A DNA stretch of 10,710 nt from Erysipelotrichia bacterium (GTDB lineage: Bacteria; Bacillota_I; Bacilli_A; Erysipelotrichales; Erysipelotrichaceae). Under the pieces are notes generated by a model that was given only the letters and a program-made list of their open reading frames with translations, did not search any database and was not told where the DNA came from. Below are positions 6,214 through 10,710 of the stretch, piece after piece (the stretch's first letter is position 1; every line of letters starts with the position of its first letter). The position numbers and the translations under genes were made by a program. Where the stretch lies: contig SAAR01000100.1 in NCBI GenBank assembly GCA_009916335.1, positions 1 through 10,710 on the forward strand. Reading direction: 5' to 3'.

Positions 6214-6567
6214 TCAATCCCAACGTCCAACCCTACTCCACCTTAGTGTATACCCTTTGCATTTAGGACACAGATAGTCATTTCCTGTTAAAACAAGCAC
6301 TTCATTACCCATATTCCAACTAACCACTTTGTTTGATACTTCAGCTTTTTGTTTTGAGAGTGTTGGATCATCATAACGAACTATTAATTGCCCACAATGA
6401 CAAAAAGAACGTTTCTCAAGTGTGTTATGGGCCAATACTTCTCCACATTTTTCACAATAATAGGGAAATCTTGCAAAAGTCTTATGACTCATCATACCAC
6501 CACATAGATACATTTCTTTCTTTTCATAACCACACTGTTTACATGTTCCATCTACTATATAACCCAT
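6214..6567 (-). CDS. Multi-zinc-ribbon protein, 117 aa
   Basis: Cys pairs at C9-x2-C12, C38-x2-C41, C56-x-C58 and C100-x2-C103, plus C22, H28 and H57, indicate two zinc-binding ribbons or rubredoxin-like knuckles. The protein ends in a basic, Trp-rich part (RWSRVGRWD). Such folds bind nucleic acid or protein; no enzyme motif is visible. The ORF can be read upstream to GTG 6603, but those 12 codons contain the -10 (TATAAT, 6597-6592) of promoter E, so transcription would start inside them. ATG 6567 has AGGAAA at good spacing and is the likely start. The zincin gene follows after 156 bases. Family unrecognised beyond the zinc ribbons. Confidence 0.8.
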   Translation of the reverse strand: MGYIVDGTCKQCGYEKKEMYLCGGMMSHKTFARFPYYCEKCGEVLAHNTLEKRSFCHCGQLIVRYDDPTLSKQKAEVSNKVVSWNMGNEVLVLTGNDYLCPKCKGYTLRWSRVGRWD

Positions 6568-6591
6568 AAATTTTCCTAAAAATTTAAGAGC

Positions 6592-6624
6592 ATTATAAGG
6601 CACATGGTAGACAGATTGTGTCCG
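6592..6624 (-). promoter_or_regulatory. WYL-type dyad promoter E (zinc-ribbon gene)
   Basis: Minus strand: CGGACA (6624-6619), CAATC, TGTCTA (6613-6608), 10 bases, -10 TATAAT (6597-6592). The inner half-site and -10 are perfect; the outer arm keeps only GACA. Finding it with the identical spacing is the strongest reason to place the zinc-ribbon start at 6567 rather than 6603. Confidence 0.75.
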
Positions 6625-6707
6625 TATGAAAATTATTTGAATTTCTGGTCACTACAGAATTCGAAAAAAATAGCGTTGAACCCTATGGGAAGTTTTTAGT
6701 ATTTTGC

Positions 6708-6742
6708 AAAAAATCTCTCCTATAAAAAAGGAAAGATTTTTT
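6708..6742. terminator. Second, probably bidirectional terminator hairpin
   Basis: AAAAAATCTCTCC (6708-6720) pairs with GGAAAGATTTTTT (6730-6742) with one mismatch around a nine-base loop. Stem-borne T runs are present in either direction. It lies just downstream of the 6748-6776 terminator in minus-strand transcription and insulates the zinc-ribbon unit from the 92-aa gene. Confidence 0.7.
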
Positions 6743-6747
6743 ATTTT

Positions 6748-6776
6748 AAAAAGGCCGTTATTCAAATTGAACGGCC
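6748..6776 (-). terminator. Intrinsic terminator built from the 92-aa gene's last codons
   Basis: Minus transcript: GGCCGTT (6776-6770), a 10-base loop that contains the last codons and stop TAA, AACGGCC (6759-6753), then TTTTT (6752-6748). A seven-base GC-rich stem and T run make a textbook Rho-independent terminator. Confidence 0.88.
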
Positions 6777-7036
6777 CAAGGCATAAAATCATCTTGATTT
6801 CTAAAAATTCCAAATTTTAAAAATTCATTTAACATGACCCCCATGACTAAAAAAAGTTGATTTTCAAAAATTCTAATTTTTTCTAATTTTTCAGGATTAG
6901 AAATTTTGAACAATTTCATAAAATCTTGTTTTAAATTTTTACAAATTGCATCGGTATCTAAAACCGAATTTTTACTCAAAAGTTTGATAATCATTTCGAC
7001 ATCTTCAAATGAAACAGAGGTTTTAATTTTTTGCAT
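6758..7036 (-). CDS. Hypothetical 92-aa helical protein
   Basis: No family recognised. The chain is Lys- and Phe-rich with several helical stretches: SVSFEDVEMIIKLLSKNSV near the start, KLEKIRIFENQLFLVMGVM in the middle, then EFLKFGIFRNQDDFMPWAVQFE. The middle stretch is fairly hydrophobic but carries charges, so it is probably soluble. The start has AAGGAG at good spacing. It is a single-gene unit closed by the 6748-6776 terminator. Two promoters of the TAGGAA family and a hairpin lie upstream in its leader. It lacks the WYL-type site, so it belongs to a different control circuit from the genes downstream. Confidence 0.7.
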   Translation of the reverse strand: MQKIKTSVSFEDVEMIIKLLSKNSVLDTDAICKNLKQDFMKLFKISNPEKLEKIRIFENQLFLVMGVMLNEFLKFGIFRNQDDFMPWAVQFE

Positions 7037-7063
7037 AAATTCTCCTTGAATTTTTTAAGGGGT

Positions 7064-7082
7064 TAGGAAATTATTTTTCCAC
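7064..7082. promoter_or_regulatory. TAGGAA-N7-TTCC dyad without clear -10
   Basis: TAGGAA (7064-7069), ATTATTT, TTCCAC (7077-7082). It matches the dyad family at 7161, 7237 and 8372, with one arm imperfect. No good -10 stands nine bases away on either strand. It lies in the leader of the 92-aa gene and could be an auxiliary operator. Confidence 0.45.
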
Positions 7083-7092
7083 AAAAAATGAT

Positions 7093-7124
7093 AGCCCTCT
7101 CCCCGCTTCATTGGGGAAAAGGCT
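7093..7124 (-). terminator. Leader hairpin/attenuator upstream of the 92-aa gene
   Basis: On the minus transcript AGCCUUUUCCCC (7124-7113) pairs with GGGGAGAGGGCU (7104-7093) over an eight-base loop. All 12 positions pair if G-U is allowed, and AUCAUUUUUU follows. On the plus strand two C-A mismatches arise and no good T run follows, so it works in the minus direction. Downstream of the two promoters and 57 bases before the gene, it would stop or attenuate transcription and release a small RNA. Confidence 0.55.
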
Positions 7125-7145
7125 TTACTGCAATTGCGTAATAAA

Positions 7146-7179
7146 ATTATAGATATTTTCTAGGAAGTAAAATTTCCTG
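7146..7179 (-). promoter_or_regulatory. TAGGAA-type dyad promoter, proximal copy (toward 92-aa gene)
   Basis: Minus strand: CAGGAA (7179-7174), ATTTTAC, TTCCTA (7166-7161), nine bases, -10 TATAAT (7151-7146). A transcript starting near 7139 would run through the 7093-7124 hairpin after about 15 bases. Confidence 0.6.
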
Positions 7180-7221
7180 CTAAACGATGTTTTAGATAGA
7201 AACAATGAAATCGATAGTAAA

Positions 7222-7255
7222 AATATACCTCTTGCTTAGGAAATTTAGTTTCTTT
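7222..7255 (-). promoter_or_regulatory. TAGGAA-type dyad promoter, distal copy (toward 92-aa gene)
   Basis: Minus strand: AAAGAA (7255-7250), ACTAAAT, TTCCTA (7242-7237), nine bases, -10 TATATT (7227-7222). It lies 76 bases upstream of the proximal copy, with the same spacing, making a tandem promoter pair for the 92-aa gene or for a small leader RNA. Confidence 0.55.
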
Positions 7256-7424
7256 ACTAAAATAAAAAAAGCTCTTAAGACACTGAGTTGGCCCCTAGAA
7301 AATACGCTACAAAATTTTTAGTGATTTAATATGTTTAGATGGTAGAATGCCGATAAAGAGTCTTTGTTAATGATATGAGTTTGCTGTATTGAAAGACACC
7401 AAGAGAAAATTGAAAGGGTAACCT

Positions 7425-8357
7425 ATGACGATCGAAGAATGTAAAAAAAAAGATGTTTCACCAGATGATCAATTCATGGAATGGGCAAAGAGCTTTAGTG
7501 GTATCGATGGTGGAAATGTCAATGCAGAGTATTGGATCGTAGGCATAGAGTTTGCGACGGGGGGAAGAGGAGAATGTGAGTTTATTAAAATGTGTAAAGA
7601 GCCTCCATTTGCTGAAGTAGAGAAATTTTGTGAAGGGTTTGAGTTGGGCCCTGGATATAAAACTAATACCAAAATGCATACATTTTGTGGATTACTTGAA
7701 GAGTGTAAAACCAACCCTGACATTTTAAATGATTGCTGCGAAAAGAAAAGGAAAGAGATACAAAACATTAACAATCAATCCGAAAATAAGTGTTATAAAA
7801 AGCAGTATTTTAATAAAGAAGGTAATTTTTTTAAATTTAACCTTTTTCCAATACCAATGCCTAGTGAAAAAGAAGAAGCTGGTTGGCAGCATTATTTGGA
7901 AAAGGGAATTTGCTTAACGTATATTACCGGTTTAAAGTGTGGTCAATACAAACAGTTAATGAGGGAACAAAGAATTCCTGTTCTGTTTAAAAAACTAATT
8001 GAAAATAATAGTCAAACACATTTAAAAATCATAATTGCCTCTTTCGCAGAAATAGAATATTTTGACACGTGGCTTGAAAATATAATGAAAAATTTTTGTA
8101 TTCAAGAATGTAAAAAAGTAGATTTCAAAGTTGATAATTACCCAGAAAATTATAGATGTTGTACTTTCAAATTTAATGGCAAACAAATAACATTTTTTTT
8201 AATTTATTCTTTTTCCTCCCCATCTTTTAAGTATAAAGAGAATGTAAACTTTATACTTGAATGCACCAAATCTGCCGAAGATGCACTTAAGGATCCCCGA
8301 ATAAAGCGGTTATTGGATTTATTAAGAAGGTTGTTTTTCAAAAGCTGTCACCCATAA
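7425..8357 (+). CDS. Cys-rich hypothetical 310-aa protein, possibly UDG-superfamily fold
   Basis: Not recognised with confidence. After a short lead it reads NAEYWIVGIEFATGG (about 34-48), which resembles the first strand and Gly-rich loop of uracil-DNA-glycosylase-like folds. Later come FKFNLFPIPMPS (about 136-147), a LKIIIASFAEIEYF strand and IYSFSSPSFKY (about 265-275), in the positions of later UDG motifs. The catalytic residues of classic UDGs are not evident. It has roughly 19 Cys, several in C-x3-C or CC pairs, unusual for this fold, so metal or Fe-S binding is possible. The start follows AAAGGG at good spacing. It stands alone on the plus strand with AT-rich codon use like the element. 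An uncharacterised nucleic-acid enzyme, perhaps a defence effector, is inference only. Confidence 0.7.
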   Translation: MTIEECKKKDVSPDDQFMEWAKSFSGIDGGNVNAEYWIVGIEFATGGRGECEFIKMCKEPPFAEVEKFCEGFELGPGYKTNTKMHTFCGLLEECKTNPDILNDCCEKKRKEIQNINNQSENKCYKKQYFNKEGNFFKFNLFPIPMPSEKEEAGWQHYLEKGICLTYITGLKCGQYKQLMREQRIPVLFKKLIENNSQTHLKIIIASFAEIEYFDTWLENIMKNFCIQECKKVDFKVDNYPENYRCCTFKFNGKQITFFLIYSFSSPSFKYKENVNFILECTKSAEDALKDPRIKRLLDLLRRLFFKSCHP

Positions 8358-8371
8358 ATATAGCCATACAC

Positions 8372-8405
8372 TAGGAATAATTTCTTCCTACGATTCCCCT
8401 ACAAT
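8372..8405 (+). promoter_or_regulatory. TAGGAA-type dyad promoter of the ankyrin gene
   Basis: Plus strand: TAGGAA (8372-8377), TAATTTC, TTCCTA (8385-8390), nine bases, -10 TACAAT (8400-8405). The dyad is perfect over six bases. The geometry equals that of the copies at 7146-7255. The -10 overlaps ATG 8404, so the transcript starts near 8412, just ahead of the AAGGAG ribosome site. Confidence 0.62.
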
Positions 8406-8427
8406 GGACTCCAAAAAAGGAGCTTTT

Positions 8428-9549
8428 ATGGGATCGTTATCCATTTATAACAACATGCACCAATACGCATTATCGCTGATGCAAATCCTTCCGTTTGAGA
8501 TGCGCTCACATTTGTGTTTTAGATTGGCGTGTCGGTATGGCAAATCTGAATTAATAGAAAGAATCCTCAAAGAGCATCCCAAAGCCATTACCGCTCAAAA
8601 CCACTATGGACTTAGGGTTGCCGCGCGCTATGGGCATAAAGAAGCCATGCGGGTACTGCTCTCTTCTTCGCAGTGTGATCCCAATGCCAACTACGGGCAT
8701 GCTTTGCGTTTAAGTGTGCGACATGGGTACCCAGAGATATTTGAACAACTCCTCAGCCATCCAAAAACAGCCATCCTTCCTTATGCTTTGGCACTCGTCG
8801 ATGAAGCTTACCGCCATCATAGAATGTGGCTGATAAAACGTATCAATGGCTTGTTAAACACAGGCTTCTCGCTTAAGCATTTCACGAAGCCTCAAGAGCC
8901 CCTTAAAATACACGTACCTCTTTGTCCACTTCCATGGGAAAGTTCGCCTCAAGAGGTGGATGATTTCTTTCGAACGATGGCTTTAGCGCTTGATGAACAT
9001 GAGATTGACGATTGGCGTAGCATCACTGAAGACGAGCTGGCATTTCAGCACTTTGGCTTAGCCCTTTGGATACGTAATACCTATTTTTTTACGGACGATC
9101 CTGAGAAAAAAAGTCTGTTTGCTACGGTAGATAAGCTGCTTTATAGGCTTTACATGGATTGTGTTATGAACCATTGGCTCACAACGCCCCATTTTAGTAT
9201 GGATGAGGATGGCGCTTCGAATATGATGGTCTATATGTTTGTACAATGGTTACGCGCTACACCTATTCAAGGAAAGCCTCCCCTTTACAATGCGTTGCTG
9301 ATAGAGAGTAATTGTAAGGATACAGTATCTTTGATAGGAACGCGATGGTCTATAAGCCATAATACACATTTTGGTTGGATAGCCAAAAGAGGCAGAAAAT
9401 ATCTTTTTTTAGGCTCCGATATGAAACACTTTCATCGCTACGAAGATCAATGGGTAGCTGTTACCCAAAATCTGAGGCGCTATGAGTTTTGCGTGTTAGA
9501 GAGCATGGTATTTGAAAAAGAGGAAGAGACCAACGTATGCGTGATATAA
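8428..9549 (+). CDS. Ankyrin-repeat protein with DUF6794-like C-terminal region
   Basis: 373 aa from ATG 8428, preceded by AGGAG at five bases. An upstream ATG at 8404 lies in the promoter -10 and is rejected. About three ankyrin repeats cover residues 28-115: CFRLACRYGKSELIERIL, YGLRVAARYGHKEAMRVLL and HALRLSVRHGYPEIFEQLL. These give a protein-binding surface. The rest is a different domain: about 165-225 (DDFFRTMALALDEHEIDDW, then HFGLALWIRNTYFF) resembles the HFGLGxWIRN signature of DUF6794, and the last 80 residues hold aromatic strands (HNTHFGWIAKRGRKYLFLGS). No signal peptide. It overlaps the next gene by 13 bases. Base composition is clearly richer in G+C than the upstream genes (30 of 60 at 8581-8640 against 17 of 60 at 4081-4140). 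Function unknown. Confidence 0.78.
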   Translation: MGSLSIYNNMHQYALSLMQILPFEMRSHLCFRLACRYGKSELIERILKEHPKAITAQNHYGLRVAARYGHKEAMRVLLSSSQCDPNANYGHALRLSVRHGYPEIFEQLLSHPKTAILPYALALVDEAYRHHRMWLIKRINGLLNTGFSLKHFTKPQEPLKIHVPLCPLPWESSPQEVDDFFRTMALALDEHEIDDWRSITEDELAFQHFGLALWIRNTYFFTDDPEKKSLFATVDKLLYRLYMDCVMNHWLTTPHFSMDEDGASNMMVYMFVQWLRATPIQGKPPLYNALLIESNCKDTVSLIGTRWSISHNTHFGWIAKRGRKYLFLGSDMKHFHRYEDQWVAVTQNLRRYEFCVLESMVFEKEEETNVCVI

Positions 9550-9707
9550 ACGAAAAAAAGAATGAATCAGAGGTGATTGAATATTATCTTGAAGCCCTTA
9601 ATGCGCTTCAAGACTCGCTGAGTAAAACCGCCCCTTCGGCACGGATGCACTATATGCTAGCAAAAGCGTTCAAACGGTGCAAAGAGGCGTTGTATGCACT
9701 AGAGTGA
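9537..9707 (+). CDS. Small 56-aa protein coupled to the ankyrin gene
   Basis: ATG 9537 lies inside the ankyrin gene's last codons, in another frame, and overlaps it by 13 bases. A GAGGAAGAG site 8-17 bases upstream supplies ribosome binding. The protein MRDINEKKNESEVIEYYLEA is followed by a helical part with Ala, Lys and Leu (LNALQDSLSKTAPSARMHYM) and ends CKEALYALE. It looks like one soluble helical bundle unit. The overlap argues that it is translated together with the ankyrin protein, perhaps as its partner. No family is recognised. It reads in-frame for its whole length and shares the GC level of its neighbour, which supports a real gene. Confidence 0.6.
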   Translation: MRDINEKKNESEVIEYYLEALNALQDSLSKTAPSARMHYMLAKAFKRCKEALYALE

Positions 9708-9720
9708 GTATGCTACTCAC
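9704..9720. other. Perfect 7-base hairpin at convergent stops
   Basis: GTGAGTA (9704-9710), TGC, TACTCAC (9714-9720). It includes both the stop of the 56-aa gene and the stop of the convergent 322-aa gene. No T run follows on either side, so it may only slow transcription; a true terminator is unproven. Confidence 0.4.
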
Positions 9721-10685
9721 AGTGTTTCGAAGTAGGCATCCCATACGCGTTGTTTATTCTGTTCTGGGCTATCATCAAGATTGATAATCTGACTGTTAAA
9801 AAGGGACACATAAATTTCTTGCTCTATACACTCATTGATCTGATTTAAAAATTTAAGAAGCGCGTACGATTCAGAAGGCTCTGAAACTTCTGTATGCAAG
9901 GAGGAATCTATGGCGTGTGTTAGATGTGTGCACATTTTAGTTTCACCATTCGTTAAACGAGCATACACTGTTGGATTGGCATAGGCAAACACTGTATTGC
10001 GACAGAGTTTTACGGTTGTGTTAGGCATATACGCTTGAAACATCGCTTCACAATAGGCGATCTGCCCCTCTTTGGCTTCTGATTTCATGTCCCATAATGA
10101 GGTCACGTTTATTGTGGGGTATGTGTCACGAAGGGTTTTAGAAAGAGTCTCTTTCCAAGCACAAAACGATGATTTTTCATACTGGGCTTGGGAGGTTAGA
10201 TAAACAACGTTGTAGTCAAGATGTCCTAAATAAGGGATCTGCTCTTTAGAAGAAGCGTTGTGTGAAAAATGCATCATGCCCCTATCTGGGTGTGAAGGCT
10301 CCAAGACACGCTCGATAGTTTTAATTTCATTCCTATACATCTCCGGACCCTCCTTACCTATTAAACGCACCTGATCATCGCCCATCTCACAATAGATCCC
10401 TATAAGATCCATTTCGCGGGTGTTATTGATACGAACTCTGCTACCAATCATCTGCACCAAGTCTTCTTCTATGCTTGTCTTAGGAACAGCAGGGGCTTTA
10501 GGCATATTTTGAGCTGTCAAAAAAGGAGTGAGCATGGGATGGCTAATATTCCACGGATAAGAACACAATGTCGAAGTATGCTGATGATGCACCAATAACA
10601 GTGCGATGGATTCTAGTGTTTGAATGGGGAGCTGATGGAGTGTGCTGGAATGGGTACTTTGGCACATAGGTACAAAACACGACAT
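9717..10685 (-). CDS. Hypothetical 322-aa protein with possible SH3/Sm-like domain
   Basis: Not recognised. The first 60 residues are odd in composition (His, Ser, Thr, Cys, Pro: HHQHTSTLCSYPWNISHPML) and may be a linker or a wrongly chosen start; the ATG at 10685 has only a weak AAGAA upstream, and ATG 10505 is an alternative. Residues about 75-130 (QMIGSRVRINNTREMDLIGI, then DDQVRLIGKEGPEMYRNEIK) have short strands like an SH3 or Sm-type barrel. The rest, about 145-322, is mixed, with YLGHLDYNVVYLTSQAQYEK and SLFNSQIINLDDSP, rich in Cys and Thr, without catalytic motif. Convergent with the 56-aa gene, with nine bases between stops. Its G+C is like the ankyrin gene, not the element to the left. 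Reality of the gene is likely from its length; function unknown. Confidence 0.62.
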   Translation of the reverse strand: MSCFVPMCQSTHSSTLHQLPIQTLESIALLLVHHQHTSTLCSYPWNISHPMLTPFLTAQNMPKAPAVPKTSIEEDLVQMIGSRVRINNTREMDLIGIYCEMGDDQVRLIGKEGPEMYRNEIKTIERVLEPSHPDRGMMHFSHNASSKEQIPYLGHLDYNVVYLTSQAQYEKSSFCAWKETLSKTLRDTYPTINVTSLWDMKSEAKEGQIAYCEAMFQAYMPNTTVKLCRNTVFAYANPTVYARLTNGETKMCTHLTHAIDSSLHTEVSEPSESYALLKFLNQINECIEQEIYVSLFNSQIINLDDSPEQNKQRVWDAYFETL

Positions 10686-10710
10686 GGTTCTTAAGAATTG
10701 CTTAAAGTCA

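Larger units (their letters stand above)
7037..7424. other. 388-base regulatory intergenic region between divergent genes
   Basis: This gap separates the 92-aa gene (minus) from the 310-aa gene (plus). It holds three TAGGAA-type dyads (7064-7082, 7161-7179, 7237-7255), two of them with -10 boxes on the minus strand. It also holds a hairpin at 7093-7124 and, for the plus-strand gene, a possible extended -10 (TGGTAGAAT, 7341-7349). I see no RNA gene or credible short ORF; the longest plus-strand reading is 17 codons without a ribosome site. Confidence 0.6.

Noticed and set aside
4511..7310. Similar short words TTGGGGCCTAGA (4516-4527) and TTGGCCCCTAGA (7288-7299) as possible att-like repeats
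   Set aside because: They differ at the central two bases, neither lies next to a tRNA or integrase gene, and the match is too short to be significant.
7458..7774. Two minus-strand ORFs inside the 310-aa gene
   Set aside because: Composition is shadow-like (Ser, Phe, Pro) and the plus-strand reading has a start site and longer coding run.
1..10710. tRNA, rRNA, CRISPR array, insertion sequence or riboswitch
   Set aside because: No repeats with spacers, no cloverleaf, no terminal inverted repeats with transposase, and no known aptamer were seen on either strand.

Overview
The window looks like Campylobacterota DNA (epsilonproteobacterial; Sulfurospirillum-like is my best guess from style only). 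It is AT-rich, with short intergenic gaps and promoters that have a good -10 but no -35. No RNA gene, IS or marker gene fixes the taxon. Positions 1-8357 read as a mobile or accessory element: ssb, a WYL regulator, orphan small proteins, a ClpP-like protease and a lone zincin. Positions 8428-10685 are visibly richer in G+C and carry an ankyrin-repeat gene and orphan genes. I saw no tRNA, rRNA, CRISPR array or insertion sequence.

Layout. Minus-strand operons fill 1-7036. In transcription order they are: a 92-aa orphan (7036-6758, double terminator); a zinc-ribbon protein (6567-6214); a HELTH zincin (6057-5185); a ClpP-like serine protease (5115-4522); a five-gene operon (4394-2923) of a DUF4258-like protein, three small coiled/hydrophobic proteins and a two-TM protein; an 89-aa orphan plus an exported phospholipase-D-family protein (2849-1430); and a WYL regulator plus ssb (1368-1, ssb running off the window). 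After a 388-base regulatory gap, the plus strand carries a Cys-rich 310-aa orphan (7425-8357), an ankyrin-repeat protein (8428-9549) and a coupled 56-aa gene (9537-9707). These converge with a 322-aa minus-strand orphan (10685-9717).

Main discovery. Five minus-strand promoters share one architecture: TAGACA, a 5-base AT-rich centre (usually AATA), TGTCTA, exactly 10 bases, then a TANNNT -10. They precede the WYL-ssb, 89aa-PLD, five-gene, ClpP and zinc-ribbon units. The dyad centre is always 19 bases upstream of the -10. The WYL gene has the site in its own promoter, so it is the obvious candidate regulator. The TGTC-N12-TANNNT spacing equals that of the LexA-independent, PafBC (WYL)-dependent promoter of mycobacteria. 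Together with ssb in the same operon, this suggests a ssDNA- or DNA-damage-responsive regulon that deploys proteases, a secreted nuclease/lipase-fold enzyme and small membrane proteins.

A second dyad, TAGGAA-N7-TTCCTA, lies exactly 9 bases upstream of a -10 at three places (two minus-strand promoters at 7146-7255 and the ankyrin-gene promoter at 8372-8405). A fourth copy is at 7064-7082. Its centre is again 19 bases from the -10. Promoter evidence and Shine-Dalgarno sites move the starts of the zinc-ribbon, ankyrin, zincin and 88-aa genes inward from their longest ORFs.
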